A DNA stretch of 64,000 nucleotides from Arthrobacter agilis (GTDB taxonomy: Bacteria > Actinomycetota > Actinomycetes > Actinomycetales > Micrococcaceae). The stretch is from the NCBI RefSeq assembly GCF_002157505.1, contig NZ_NFSC01000025.1, forward strand, positions 62,001-126,000. Direction: 5' to 3'. Both the position numbers and the translations under genes were made by a program. Within the stretch, counting starts at the first letter, position 1. The number at the start of each line of letters is the position of its first letter. Positions 1-8,770 of this stretch are shown here, piece after piece. Below the pieces are notes generated by a model. The model was not told the origin of the DNA. It worked only from the letters and a program-made list of their open reading frames with translations, and did no database searches.

Positions 1-837
1 ATGGCAAATTTCACTGCCGCTGACATCAAGGCCCTGCGCGAGCGCACGGGCGCCGGCATGATGGACGTCAAGAAGGCCCTCGACGAAGCCAACGGCGACG
101 CCGACAAGGCCCTGGAACTGATCCGCATCAAGGGCCTCAAGGGTGCCACGAAGCGCGAGGGCCGCTCGACCGCCGAGGGCCTCGTCGCCGCTCGCGTCGA
201 CGGCAACGTCGGAGTCATGGTCGAGGTCAACTGCGAGACCGACTTCGTCGCGAAGGCCGGCCCGTTCATCGACTTCTCCAACAAGGTGCTCGCCGCCGCC
301 ATCGAGTCCGGCGCCGCCGACGTCGAGAGCCTCCTGTCCTTCGAGCTCGACGGCAAGCCCGTCTCCGAGCACGTCATCGAAGCAGGCGCACTGCTGGGCG
401 AGAAGGTCGACGTCCGCCGCATCGCGCGTGTCGAGGGCCAGATCGTCGACGCCTACCTGCACAAGACGTCCAAGGACCTCCCCGCCCAGGTCGGCGTGCT
501 CTTCGCCGTCGAGGGTTCCGGTGACGGCGCTGTCGAGGCCGCGCACGACGTCGCGGTCCACATCGCCGCCTACGCGCCCACGTACCTGACCCGCGAGGAC
601 GTCCCCGCCGAGCTCGTCGAGTCGGAGCGCCGCATCGCCGACGAGACCGCACGCGCCGAGGGCAAGCCCGAGCAGGCACTCGCGAAGATCGTCGAAGGAC
701 GCCTCACGGGCTTCTTCAAGGAGGGTGTCCTGGTAGACCAGGCATTCGCCAAGGACGCGAAGAAGTCCGTCGCGACGGTCCTTGCCGACGCGAACGCCAA
801 GGCCACCGCCTTCGCACGCTTCCGCGTCGGCGCCTAG
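1..837 (+). CDS. tsf: Translation elongation factor Ts
   Basis: EF-Ts is the cytoplasmic guanine-nucleotide exchange factor that regenerates EF-Tu-GTP during elongation. The 278-residue protein is full length for the family. The N-terminal UBA-like region carries the RTGAGMMD signature (residues 15-22) and the core has CETDFVA at 78-84, both hallmark EF-Ts motifs contacting EF-Tu. The ATG is the first base of the window, so its ribosome binding site and the rpsB gene that usually precedes it are not visible. A strong terminator-like hairpin follows 29 bases after the stop, and pyrH, frr and cdsA follow on the same strand, the usual actinobacterial order. Confidence 0.98.
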   Translation: MANFTAADIKALRERTGAGMMDVKKALDEANGDADKALELIRIKGLKGATKREGRSTAEGLVAARVDGNVGVMVEVNCETDFVAKAGPFIDFSNKVLAAAIESGAADVESLLSFELDGKPVSEHVIEAGALLGEKVDVRRIARVEGQIVDAYLHKTSKDLPAQVGVLFAVEGSGDGAVEAAHDVAVHIAAYAPTYLTREDVPAELVESERRIADETARAEGKPEQALAKIVEGRLTGFFKEGVLVDQAFAKDAKKSVATVLADANAKATAFARFRVGA

Positions 838-866
838 GCTCCAAGGCCAGGGCCCAGCACGAAACG

Positions 867-898
867 AAGGGCGGCCGCCATCGAGGTGGCCGCCCTTT
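867..898 (+). terminator. Rho-independent-type hairpin after tsf
   Basis: A ten-base perfect stem (AAGGGCGGCC paired with GGCCGCCCTT) closes an eleven-base loop and ends in a short T run, 29 bases after the tsf stop codon. It separates tsf from pyrH. Confidence 0.75.
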
Positions 899-1008
899 CC
901 TGCGCTCGGGAGGCGCCCCGTATCCTGTAACGGGTCCGGCAACATCCCGCACCTCGCACCACCCGCCGTCCGGCCAGGGCGGCCAATCCAATGCCCGGGA
1001 GGCACTTC

Positions 1009-1749
1009 ATGGACACCACTTCCACCGCTCCGACGGGTGACACCCGGGGCCGGCGCCGGGTCCTGCTCAAGCTCTCCGGTGAGGTCTTCGGCGGCGGCAA
1101 GCTGGGCGTCGACCCTGAGACCGTCCGATCCGTGGCCAAGCAGATCGCGGCCACCGTGGGAGACGTCGAGGTCGCGATCGTCGTCGGCGGCGGGAACTTC
1201 TTCCGCGGCGCCGAACTCTCGCAGAGCGGCATGGACCGCTCGCGCGCCGACTACATGGGGATGCTCGGGACCGTCATGAACTGCCTCGCCCTGCAGGATT
1301 TCCTCGAGCAGGACGGCGTCGAGACACGCGTACAGAGTGCCATCACGATGGGCCAGGTCGCCGAGGCGTACATCCCGCGGCGTGCCATCCGCCACCTCGA
1401 GAAGGGACGCGTGGTCATCTTCGGTGCCGGCGCGGGCCTTCCCTACTTCTCCACCGACACCGTGGCGGCTCAGCGTGCCCTGGAGGTCCACGCGGATGAG
1501 GTCCTGATGGCGAAGAGCGGCGTCGACGGCGTCTACACGGCCGATCCGCACAAGGACCCGACGGCGGAGAAGCTCGACACGCTGTCCTACGACGAGGCCC
1601 TGCGCCGTGACATCCGCGTCATGGACCAGACCGCCATGACGATGTGCAAGGACAACAAGCTGGCGATGGTCGTGTTCGGCATGGAGGGCGAAGGCAACGT
1701 CACGCGCGCCATCCGCGGCGAGAAGCTCGGGACGCTCGTCACCGTCTAG
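1009..1749 (+). CDS. pyrH: UMP kinase
   Basis: Uridylate kinase phosphorylates UMP to UDP in pyrimidine nucleotide synthesis; the bacterial enzyme is a hexamer of the amino-acid-kinase fold. Seen here: KLSGE at residues 21-25 (phosphate binding), GGGNFFRG at 60-67, and a conserved DQTAMTMC segment near the C terminus. I chose the ATG at 1009 rather than the in-frame ATG at 991 because GGGAGG lies six bases upstream of 1009; this gives 246 residues, normal for the family. It lies between tsf and frr, an order conserved in many bacteria. Confidence 0.95.
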   Translation: MDTTSTAPTGDTRGRRRVLLKLSGEVFGGGKLGVDPETVRSVAKQIAATVGDVEVAIVVGGGNFFRGAELSQSGMDRSRADYMGMLGTVMNCLALQDFLEQDGVETRVQSAITMGQVAEAYIPRRAIRHLEKGRVVIFGAGAGLPYFSTDTVAAQRALEVHADEVLMAKSGVDGVYTADPHKDPTAEKLDTLSYDEALRRDIRVMDQTAMTMCKDNKLAMVVFGMEGEGNVTRAIRGEKLGTLVTV

Positions 1750-1894
1750 CCGGGGCCGCCTACCCGCTCCGAGCGTGCGGGGCAATGATGCCCTGCCGGT
1801 ACCGGGACATCACGCGTCCCCGCCTGAGGGCTTGAACTAGGATTGAACACTGGAACGGTTGCCGGGCAGCCGACTGCGGAGCGAAGGAGACATT

Positions 1895-2452
1895 GTGATC
1901 GAAGAGACCTTGCTGGAAGCCACCGACAAGATGGACAAGGCCGTGGAGGTTGCAAAGGACGATTTCGCCACGGTCCGCACCGGGCGTGCCAATGCCTCGC
2001 TGTTCTCCAAGGTGGTGGTGATGTACTACGGCGCTCCCACCCCGCTGCAGCAGCTGGCGTCGTTCCAGAACCCCGAAGCCCGCACCCTGCTCATCACGCC
2101 GTTCGATCGCGGTTCGCTCAACGACATCGAGAAGGCGCTGCGTGATTCCGACCTCGGCGCCAACCCGTCCAACGACGGCAACGTGATCCGGGTGGTCCTG
2201 CCCGAGCTGACACAGGAGCGCCGCAAGGAATACGTGAAGCTGGTGAAGACGAAGGCGGAGGACGCCAAGATCTCCATCCGCAACATCCGCCGCAAGGCGA
2301 AGGACGGCATCGACAAGGCAGTCAAGGACGGCGACTCGGGTGAGGACGAGGGCTCGCGCGCGGAGAAGGAACTCGACGCGCTGACCAAGTCCCGCGTCGA
2401 CCTCATCGACGAACTGCTGAAGCGCAAGGAAGCCGAGCTGCTCGAGGTCTGA
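1895..2452 (+). CDS. frr: Ribosome recycling factor
   Basis: RRF, with EF-G, splits the post-termination ribosome. The protein is 185 residues, exactly the usual size, beginning MIEETLLEA and containing the conserved VRTGRA segment and the C-terminal RKEAE region. The GTG at 1895 follows AAGGAG by five to six bases; an upstream in-frame TTG at 1859 would add twelve residues the family lacks and was not used. The stop codon overlaps the cdsA start by one base (TGATG), implying translational coupling. Confidence 0.96.
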   Translation: MIEETLLEATDKMDKAVEVAKDDFATVRTGRANASLFSKVVVMYYGAPTPLQQLASFQNPEARTLLITPFDRGSLNDIEKALRDSDLGANPSNDGNVIRVVLPELTQERRKEYVKLVKTKAEDAKISIRNIRRKAKDGIDKAVKDGDSGEDEGSRAEKELDALTKSRVDLIDELLKRKEAELLEV

Positions 2453-3537
2453 TGGCAGACCTCGATCCTCCCGGCGCGGGCCTCGGGCAACCGGCCGGCT
2501 CCGACACCGGGACAGACAACACCCGCGCCGTGGTTGGCGTCGCGCCGTCGGGCACTGGTACCGCCCCGTCACCGGGAGCGGCAGCGGAAGGGTCACCGGG
2601 TGCTGGAGACGGCACGCGCGGTGTCGTACCCGCCCCCGGGCCGCGCAGGGAACGCCGTGCCGGACGCGCATCCGGCCACGGGCTGTTCCGGCGTCGCCGG
2701 CCTATCCGGGAGCCCGGCAAGCCCTCGCGTGCCGGCCGCAACCTGCCCGCCGCGATCGGCGTCGGCGCGGGGCTCCTGATCCCGGTCCTCGTGGGCCTGC
2801 TGTTCTTCCCGATCGTCTTCGTGGGCATCGTCACCCTGTTCGGCGCCGTCGGCGTGTGGGAGATCTGCCGTGCGCTCGAGCTCCGACGCATCCACGTGCC
2901 GCTCGTGCCCACCCTCGCCGGTGCCCTGGTCCTTCCGTTCTCCGCCTACTTCGGCGGAGCCGAGGGACTGGCCGTCGCCGCGGTCTTCTCCGTGCTCGGC
3001 CTGTTCCTGTGGCGTTCGCTCGATCCCGCGCCCGAGGCCGGGAAGAGCCTCATGGCCGGTGCCTTCACGGTGCTCTGGGTGCCGTTCATGCTGAGCTTCG
3101 CGATGCTTCTGATGCGCGCGGAGGGCGGGTTCCTCGTGATCGCGACGCTGCTGCTGCTCGTCGTCGCGAACGACACCTTCGGCTACCTGATCGGTGCGTT
3201 CTTCGGGAAGCACGCCATGGCACCGAAGATCAGCCCCAAGAAGTCCTGGGAGGGCTTCGGAGGATCGATCGGCGGGGCATTCGTGGTCGGCGGCCTGTGC
3301 GCCGTGTTCCTGCTGGGGCAGCCGCTGTGGATCGGACTGGTACTCGCCGTCGCCATCGTGGCCTCCGCTACTGCCGGCGACCTCGCGGAATCGATGATCA
3401 AGCGCGAACTCGGCGTCAAGGACATGAGCACCATCCTGCCCGGCCACGGCGGGGTCATGGACCGCCTCGACTCGATCGTCTTCGCGTCCCCGATGGCGTA
3501 CCTGCTGTCCGCTACATTTGTACCGGGGATGATGTAG
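2452..3537 (+). CDS. cdsA: Phosphatidate cytidylyltransferase (CDP-diacylglycerol synthase)
   Basis: CdsA makes CDP-diacylglycerol from phosphatidate and CTP, the precursor of all membrane phospholipids. The C-terminal half is polytopic (about eight hydrophobic segments from residue 100 on) and ends with the family signature at residues 314-340: SMIKRELGVKD, then LPGHGGVMDR, including the metal-binding aspartates. The first 95 residues are a Gly/Pro/Ala/Arg-rich, presumably disordered cytoplasmic extension, long compared with enterobacterial CdsA but common in actinobacteria. It overlaps frr by one base. Confidence 0.95.
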   Translation: MADLDPPGAGLGQPAGSDTGTDNTRAVVGVAPSGTGTAPSPGAAAEGSPGAGDGTRGVVPAPGPRRERRAGRASGHGLFRRRRPIREPGKPSRAGRNLPAAIGVGAGLLIPVLVGLLFFPIVFVGIVTLFGAVGVWEICRALELRRIHVPLVPTLAGALVLPFSAYFGGAEGLAVAAVFSVLGLFLWRSLDPAPEAGKSLMAGAFTVLWVPFMLSFAMLLMRAEGGFLVIATLLLLVVANDTFGYLIGAFFGKHAMAPKISPKKSWEGFGGSIGGAFVVGGLCAVFLLGQPLWIGLVLAVAIVASATAGDLAESMIKRELGVKDMSTILPGHGGVMDRLDSIVFASPMAYLLSATFVPGMM

Positions 3538-3615
3538 CCGCAGGTCAGCGGCCGAAATCCCGGAGCCGGACGGCTCCCGCACGGTCTCACGAAACTCTCG
3601 CCAGAAGGACTGACC

Positions 3616-4191
3616 ATGGATGTCGCCCGCCCGGGCAGTTCCCCGTTCGCGCGCGTCGGACGCCGGGAATTCGGCTACAACACGCGCCAGGTGGACCGCT
3701 TCCTGACCAAGGCCCGCGCGCACTACAACGCGGAGCATCCCGACGGTGCCATCACGAGCACGGATGTCCGCGGCATGTCCTTCGACCCGGTCCGGGGCGG
3801 CTACGAGCCCCAGGCCGTCGACGCCGCATTGGACCGGCTCGAGGACGTCTTCGCGCAGCGGGAACGCGACCATGTCATCGCAACGGAGGGCGAGGAGGCG
3901 TGGCTGCGGAAGATCGGCCGTACCGCCGCAGTGCTCCGGAAGCGCCTGCACCGCCCTGCGGGAGAGCGCTTCCGCCGCCCGACGAGGACGAAGAGCCCGA
4001 GCTACAACATCGAGGACGTCGACCGCCTGTGCGACGAACTCCTGCAGTACCTGGAGAACAGCGTCCCGATGAGCGTCGACGTCGTCCGCCGGGCCGTGTT
4101 CCGGAAGACCACGGGCGCGGACGGCTACGAGGAGAACCAGGTGGACGTGTTCCTGGAGCGCGTGGTGGAACTCATGGCGGGCATCGACTGA
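3616..4191 (+). CDS. DivIVA-domain repeat protein
   Basis: A 191-residue soluble protein made of repeated short DivIVA-like units. The type motif, FGYNTRQVDRFLTKA (residues about 15-29), recurs in looser form as GGYEPQAVDAAL, YNIEDVDRLCDEL and DGYEENQVDVFLERV. DivIVA proteins bind curved membrane at poles and septa; this one lacks the long C-terminal coiled coil of Wag31/DivIVA, so it is a small paralogue whose exact role I cannot name. The ATG at 3616 is preceded by an AGAAGGA ribosome binding site. It lies downstream of cdsA and converges with the symporter gene. Confidence 0.85.
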   Translation: MDVARPGSSPFARVGRREFGYNTRQVDRFLTKARAHYNAEHPDGAITSTDVRGMSFDPVRGGYEPQAVDAALDRLEDVFAQRERDHVIATEGEEAWLRKIGRTAAVLRKRLHRPAGERFRRPTRTKSPSYNIEDVDRLCDELLQYLENSVPMSVDVVRRAVFRKTTGADGYEENQVDVFLERVVELMAGID

Positions 4192-4232
4192 CGTCCGAGT
4201 GATGCCCGCCCGACGCCCGGGAACCGGCAGGG

Positions 4233-5732
4233 TCAGTGCGGCTCGGGCGTGTGCAGGCGTGCAAGCACGCGGGAAGCAGATGCCGGCCGCCGCCCCGCCG
4301 TCGCCCGCGAGACGAGCACCATGGTGAGGAATGCCGTCGGCACGGTCCACAGCGCCGGCTGGTCCAGCACCACCCACCGGTCGCCGGCATCCGGCCCCAG
4401 GAGTGCCGATCCCGCGATCGCGCCCCCGCACAGCACCGCTCCGGTGAGCATCCCCGCGACGGCTCCCGCGTCCGTCAGTCCGCGCCACCAGATCCCGAGG
4501 AGCAGCAGCGGGCAGATGGTGGAGGCCGTGAAGGCGAATACGGAGCCGACGCTGCCGGCCAGCGCCAGGCTGTCCGTCAGCAGGGCGAGGACGAGCGGGA
4601 TGAGCGCCGAGAGGAGTGCCGCGCGCCGGAAGCCCGCGACGCTGCCGTGGAAGAACTCCTGGCTCACCACGCCGGCGAGCGACACCACGAGGCCGCTCGT
4701 CGTCGAGAGGAACGCCGCGAAGGCACCCGCGGTCACCAGGGCGGACAGCAGGTCCCCGGCCGCGCCGTCGAAGATGCGGCCCGGCAGCAGGAGGACCGTG
4801 GCGTCCGCCGCGCCCTCCGCCGCGAGCTCCGGCATGTGGATCCGCCCGAGGATCCCGTACACGGTGGGGAACAGGTAGAACACGGAGAGCAGGCCGAGGA
4901 CGATCAGCGTCGTCCGCCGCGCCGACGCCCCATCGGGGTTCGTGTAGAAACGGACGAGGACGTGGGGCAGCCCGAGGGTTCCGAAGAGGAGCGCGATCAC
5001 CAGCGAGATCGTGCCGTAGAGGGACGCGTCCGCCGTCGTGTCGAGGTCCGCGGTGAAGGCGCTCCCGCCTGCCGTGATGGGACGGCCCTCCGCACCGAGG
5101 TGGACGAGGATGAACGCCGCCGGAACCGCGAGGGCCGTGAGCTTGAGCCAGTACTGGAAGGCCTGCACGAAGGTGATCGAGCGCATCCCCCCGGTCACCA
5201 CGCTGAGGCACACCACGACGACGACGGCGAGCGGGCCCACCCAGGCGGGCAGGCCCGTGGTGATACGGACGGTCAGTGCCGCACCGTGCAGTTGCGGGAC
5301 GATGTAGAGCCAACCGACGACGACGACGAGCATGCTCGTCACGCGGCGCACCAGCAGCGAATCGAGCCGCGCCTGCGCGAAGTCCGGGATGGTGTACGCG
5401 CCGGAACGGCGCAGGGGAGCGGCGACGAACAGCAGGAGCATCAGGTACCCGGCGGTGTAGCCGATCGGGAACCAGAGGGCGTCCACGCCGGAGATCATGA
5501 TGAGCCCGGCGATGCCGAGGAAGCTGGCCGCGGACAGGTACTCGCCGCCGATGGCGGAGGCGTTCCACCAGGGGCGGACGGTGCGCGACGCCACGTAGAA
5601 GTCGCCGGTGGTCCGAGAGATGCGCAGGCCGTAGATGCCGATCAGCACGGTGCAGAGCGCGACGAGGACGAGGGCCGTGTAGCCGACGGCGGGGCTCATC
5701 TGCAGGCCCTCGTTGTCCAGGACATCAGTCAT
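4233..5732 (-). CDS. Sodium/solute symporter (SSS family, acetate-permease type)
   Basis: A 499-residue integral membrane protein with about 13 hydrophobic helices, of the sodium:solute symporter family and closest in pattern to ActP/MctC monocarboxylate carriers: GEYLSAASFLGIAG near residues 58-71 and GTLGLPHVLVRFYTNP around residue 255 are typical. Likely substrates are acetate, pyruvate or propionate; the sequence does not decide which. Its start overlaps the end of the upstream DUF485 gene by eight bases, so the two are co-translated. It is the first of two such transporter modules flanking a two-component system. Confidence 0.9.
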   Translation of the reverse strand: MTDVLDNEGLQMSPAVGYTALVLVALCTVLIGIYGLRISRTTGDFYVASRTVRPWWNASAIGGEYLSAASFLGIAGLIMISGVDALWFPIGYTAGYLMLLLFVAAPLRRSGAYTIPDFAQARLDSLLVRRVTSMLVVVVGWLYIVPQLHGAALTVRITTGLPAWVGPLAVVVVVCLSVVTGGMRSITFVQAFQYWLKLTALAVPAAFILVHLGAEGRPITAGGSAFTADLDTTADASLYGTISLVIALLFGTLGLPHVLVRFYTNPDGASARRTTLIVLGLLSVFYLFPTVYGILGRIHMPELAAEGAADATVLLLPGRIFDGAAGDLLSALVTAGAFAAFLSTTSGLVVSLAGVVSQEFFHGSVAGFRRAALLSALIPLVLALLTDSLALAGSVGSVFAFTASTICPLLLLGIWWRGLTDAGAVAGMLTGAVLCGGAIAGSALLGPDAGDRWVVLDQPALWTVPTAFLTMVLVSRATAGRRPASASRVLARLHTPEPH

Positions 5733-6108
5733 CGTCGACGAGGTCCTGGAAGCGCCGCTCGTTGCGCGAGGCGCTGCGGACGTAGAGGATGGCGCACCCG
5801 ATGACCAGGGGATAGATCCCGAGGCCGAGCAGCAGCCAGGGGATGGGCACGGTCAGGATCGTCACGCCATTGATCGCGGGGAACAGTGCGAGCAGCACCG
5901 GGATGCCGATGAGGATGACCAGGAACCCGCCGGCTACCACGAGGGCCAGGCGCAGCTGCGACCGGATCAGGGACGCGACGAACAGCTGGCCCACCTCGGA
6001 CTGTTCGGCCATCTCGCGTGCCACCGGGAAGGAAGCCCCGGTGGCGCGGGCGGCCGTCCTGGGGGCGGTGACCCGGACGCGGCGGGGAACCTCCGGACTG
6101 TCCTGCAT
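5725..6108 (-). CDS. DUF485-type small membrane protein
   Basis: A 127-residue protein with an N-terminal cytoplasmic stretch and two strong transmembrane segments (about residues 53-77 and 84-108), the layout of DUF485 proteins such as YjcH that accompany ActP-type acetate permeases. It lies directly upstream of, and overlaps by eight bases, a symporter of that family, so it is probably an accessory subunit or stabiliser; that role is inference. It is more divergent from the DUF485 pattern than the second copy at 8387. Confidence 0.75.
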   Translation of the reverse strand: MQDSPEVPRRVRVTAPRTAARATGASFPVAREMAEQSEVGQLFVASLIRSQLRLALVVAGGFLVILIGIPVLLALFPAINGVTILTVPIPWLLLGLGIYPLVIGCAILYVRSASRNERRFQDLVDDD

Positions 6109-6162
6109 CAGAGGGACCCTTCCCGGAGGAGGGCCGCGGCTGGAAAAGGATCCACGCTGCCG

Positions 6163-6882
6163 TCAGTGGCTCGGACGGAGCCGGGTCGCCTCGAGCTTCT
6201 CCCGGACGTCGGGAAGGTGCCGGCGGCTGACCGGCAGCTCGGCGTCGCCGACGAAGAGGCTGGCGCGGCCGGCACCGATGCGGACCTTCCGCACCTGGTC
6301 CATCGCCACCAGGTAGGAGCGGTGCGTCCGGAGGAACCCGGCCTCGGCCCACTGGCGCTCGAGGTCGTTGAGGGGGATGCGGATCAGGTAGCTCGCTTCG
6401 GCGGTGTGCAGGCGGGCGTAGTCGCCCTGCGCCTGGACGTAGCGGACGTCGTCGCGCCGGATCATCCGGCTCACGCCGCCCTGGTCCACGGTGATCACCT
6501 CGGGCGCCGCCGTCGAGCCTTCCATCAGTTCGCAGACCCGCCGCACGGATTCCGCGAGCCGCTCGGTCCGGACGGGCTTCAGGAGGTAGTCGACGGCGCG
6601 CAGCTCGAACGCCTCGAGTGCGCGGTCCTCGTCGGCGGTGACGAAGACGACGGCGGGCGGGCGGCTGAAGCGCGAGATCACCCGGGCGATGTCCAGCCCG
6701 GACAGGGAGGGCATGTGGATGTCGAGGAACAGGGCGTCCACGTCGTGCTGCTCGAGGGTCCTCAACGCCTCCGCGCCGCTCGACGCGCGGTGGATCGTGC
6801 CGATCCGGGCGTCCTTGCCGAGCAGGAATGCCAGTTCCTCGACGGCGGGGAGTTCATCGTCGGCGATGATGACATTGACCAT
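6163..6882 (-). CDS. LytTR-family response regulator
   Basis: A 239-residue two-domain regulator. The receiver domain (residues 1-120) has the acidic pocket ADDE and the phospho-acceptor aspartate D54 in LFLDIHMP. The C-terminal LytTR DNA-binding domain (about 130-235) shows FLRTHRSYLV and LPVSRRHL, the conserved features of AlgR/LytR-type regulators. The gene is 19 bases downstream of the partner histidine kinase in the same direction. Because transporter genes flank the pair, control of carboxylate uptake is the likely job, comparable to the LytS/LytTR systems YpdAB and BtsSR; this is inference. Confidence 0.93.
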   Translation of the reverse strand: MVNVIIADDELPAVEELAFLLGKDARIGTIHRASSGAEALRTLEQHDVDALFLDIHMPSLSGLDIARVISRFSRPPAVVFVTADEDRALEAFELRAVDYLLKPVRTERLAESVRRVCELMEGSTAAPEVITVDQGGVSRMIRRDDVRYVQAQGDYARLHTAEASYLIRIPLNDLERQWAEAGFLRTHRSYLVAMDQVRKVRIGAGRASLFVGDAELPVSRRHLPDVREKLEATRLRPSH

Positions 6883-6901
6883 GTGTCCTAGGTTACGCGT
6901 C

Positions 6902-8089
6902 TCACGCCTGGTGGTCGGGCTGCGACTTGGGCACGCGCATGGTGATCAGGGTGCCCGCGCCGGGCGCCGTGTCGATGATGAGGCCGTGGTCGTCGCCGTA
7001 CACCTGGCGCAGGCGGGAGTCCACGTTGCGCAGGCCCACGTGGACGCCCTCGGTATGGCCCGCGAGGACGGACCGGAGGTGCTCAGGCTCGATGCCGACG
7101 CCGTCGTCCTCGATGGTCACCTCGGCGAAGGGCCCGACGTCGTGGGCGGTAATGGTGATGTTCCCGACGCCGTCCTTCGAATCGAGGCCGTGGCGCACCG
7201 CGTTCTCGACCAGGGGCTGGAGGCTGAGGAACGGGATGACCGTGCTGAGGACCTCCGGGCCGATCTCGAGGCGGACCTTCAGCCGATCCCCGAAGCGCGC
7301 GCGCTCGAGCAGGAGGTAGCGGTCGATGCTGCGCAGCTCCTCGGCCACCGTGGTGAAGTCGCCGTGGCGGCGGAAGGAGTAGCGCGTGAAGTCGGCGAAC
7401 TCGACCACGAGCTCGCGGGCCCGCTGCGGGTCCGTGTTGATGAAGGACGCGATGGCGTTGAGCGAGTTGTAGATGAAGTGCGGGCTGATCTGCGCACGGA
7501 GGGCACGTACCTCCGCTTCCGCCAGTAGCCGCCGGGACGAGTCCAGTTCCGCGAGCTCCACCTGCGTGGACACCCATCCCGCGAGCTCGTTGGTGGCCCG
7601 GACGAGTCCGGCGTTGACGTCGCCTGCGAAGGCGCCGACAGTGCCCACCACGCGCTTGTCCACGCGGACCGGGGACAGCACGAGCTCGCCGAGGCCGCTC
7701 AGGCCCGCCGCGTCGAGGCGCTGGCGGCGGAAGATCTGGGTGCGGCCGCTCTCGAGGACCTGCCGGACCAGCGGCATCACGTCGGGCGCGGCCGTGCGCC
7801 CACCGTCCCAGGCCAGCACGCCTGCATCGTCGCTGATGAGGAGGATGTCGCAGCGCAGGAGTCCGCGCAGGTGGCGTGCAGCCTTCGGCGCCCCGGCCGG
7901 CGTGAGGCCCTCGCGCAGGTGCTCGGAGGCGAGGGCGGCCGTGTGGAGCGTGTCATAGGTGGCGCGGTCGGCGTCGGATCCGAGGTCCCGGTAGGAGCGT
8001 GAGAGGCGGAACCCGAGCGAGGCCACGACGGCCAGGGTGATGATGGCGACGGCGCACACCAGGGCGGTGTCGACGGCGGCGCTGAACAT
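6902..8089 (-). CDS. LytS-type sensor histidine kinase
   Basis: A 395-residue sensor kinase with a single N-terminal transmembrane segment (residues about 7-29), a GAF-like sensor region (about 60-180), then a His_kinase domain with the phospho-acceptor motif ISPHFIYNSLNAI and a HATPase_c domain (LVENAVRHGL N-box, EDDGVGI G-box). Having only one membrane span distinguishes it from 5TM-type LytS sensors, so the ligand is probably read by the cytosolic GAF-like part. It is transcribed with the LytTR regulator and diverges from the second DUF485/symporter module. Confidence 0.93.
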   Translation of the reverse strand: MFSAAVDTALVCAVAIITLAVVASLGFRLSRSYRDLGSDADRATYDTLHTAALASEHLREGLTPAGAPKAARHLRGLLRCDILLISDDAGVLAWDGGRTAAPDVMPLVRQVLESGRTQIFRRQRLDAAGLSGLGELVLSPVRVDKRVVGTVGAFAGDVNAGLVRATNELAGWVSTQVELAELDSSRRLLAEAEVRALRAQISPHFIYNSLNAIASFINTDPQRARELVVEFADFTRYSFRRHGDFTTVAEELRSIDRYLLLERARFGDRLKVRLEIGPEVLSTVIPFLSLQPLVENAVRHGLDSKDGVGNITITAHDVGPFAEVTIEDDGVGIEPEHLRSVLAGHTEGVHVGLRNVDSRLRQVYGDDHGLIIDTAPGAGTLITMRVPKSQPDHQA

Positions 8090-8300
8090 GGCTCCAGCCT
8101 AACCTCCGGCCTTTCCGCCCAAGCGTGAGCCCGGGACTCCGACGCGAGGGGAGTGGATAGCGGTCCTGGCACCAGCGCCCGTGGCGCGCCGCTCGTTGCG
8201 CCCGCCTCTCGCCGCGCCCGCCGACCGTTCGGCGCACCGTGCTGTGCACTCACCGACGCGGTGCGGTGCGCTGCTGGTGACAGTCGTCGTCGTGCCGCAC

Positions 8301-8316
8301 AGTGATGGGAGTCACA
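8301..8316 (+). promoter_or_regulatory. Candidate Crp/GlxR-type operator upstream of the symporter module
   Basis: AGTGATGGGAGTCACA contains the GTGA-N6-TCAC dyad of cAMP-receptor-family sites. It is 70 bases before the DUF485 start, in the 297-base intergenic region (8090-8386) between the divergent histidine kinase and transporter genes. I see no other certain element in that region beyond the AGAAGGAGG ribosome binding site at 8373-8381. Confidence 0.5.
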
Positions 8317-8386
8317 CCGACGTGCCTTCCTGCGCGGCGACGATGCCGCGCGGCGGCTGGCGTGACGTCCGATAGAAGGAGGAACA

Positions 8387-8770
8387 ATGGGTTCGCACCC
8401 AGTCGAGCCGGTACCCGGCTCCGGTGCTGCCGTCGACTTCACCGAAGTCCAGCAGACCGAGCAGTTCAAGGACCTGCGCAAGCGCCATCGCAGCTTCGTC
8501 TTCCCCATGGCAGTGTTCTTCCTGCTCTGGTACTTCGCCTACGTGCTGCTGGCGGACTACGCGCACGACTTCATGGCGACGCCGGTCTTCGGCAACATCA
8601 ACATCGGCATCATCCTCGGGCTGCTGCAGTTCGTCAGCACCTTCGCCATCACCATGTGGTACGTCAGCTACGCCAACAGGCGTCTCGACCCCATCGCCGC
8701 CACCATCCGGCATGAGCTCGAGGAAGCGGCACCCGAAGCATTCGTAGACCCTGCAGGCGGGAACAAATGA
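8387..8770 (+). CDS. DUF485 family membrane protein (YjcH-like)
   Basis: A 127-residue protein with the typical DUF485 core: FKDLRKRHRSFVFPMAVFF then a second helix, FGNINIGIILGLLQFVSTF, and a C-terminal YANRRLDPIA motif, with two transmembrane segments (about residues 43-62 and 76-98). In many bacteria this family is encoded immediately upstream of acetate permease ActP. Here the stop overlaps the symporter start by four bases (ATGA). An AAGGAGG ribosome binding site precedes the ATG. It probably assists the symporter; a biochemical role is not established by sequence. Confidence 0.9.
   Translation: MGSHPVEPVPGSGAAVDFTEVQQTEQFKDLRKRHRSFVFPMAVFFLLWYFAYVLLADYAHDFMATPVFGNINIGIILGLLQFVSTFAITMWYVSYANRRLDPIAATIRHELEEAAPEAFVDPAGGNK

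Noticed and set aside
991..1008. Earlier pyrH start at 991
   Set aside because: The ribosome binding site GGGAGG lies inside this extension and fits ATG 1009.
2593..5568. Open frame of 991 codons on the minus strand across cdsA, the DivIVA gene and the symporter
   Set aside because: It is antisense or out of frame to well-recognised genes, is rich in His/Arg/Asp typical of GC-rich shadow frames, and has no recognisable domain.
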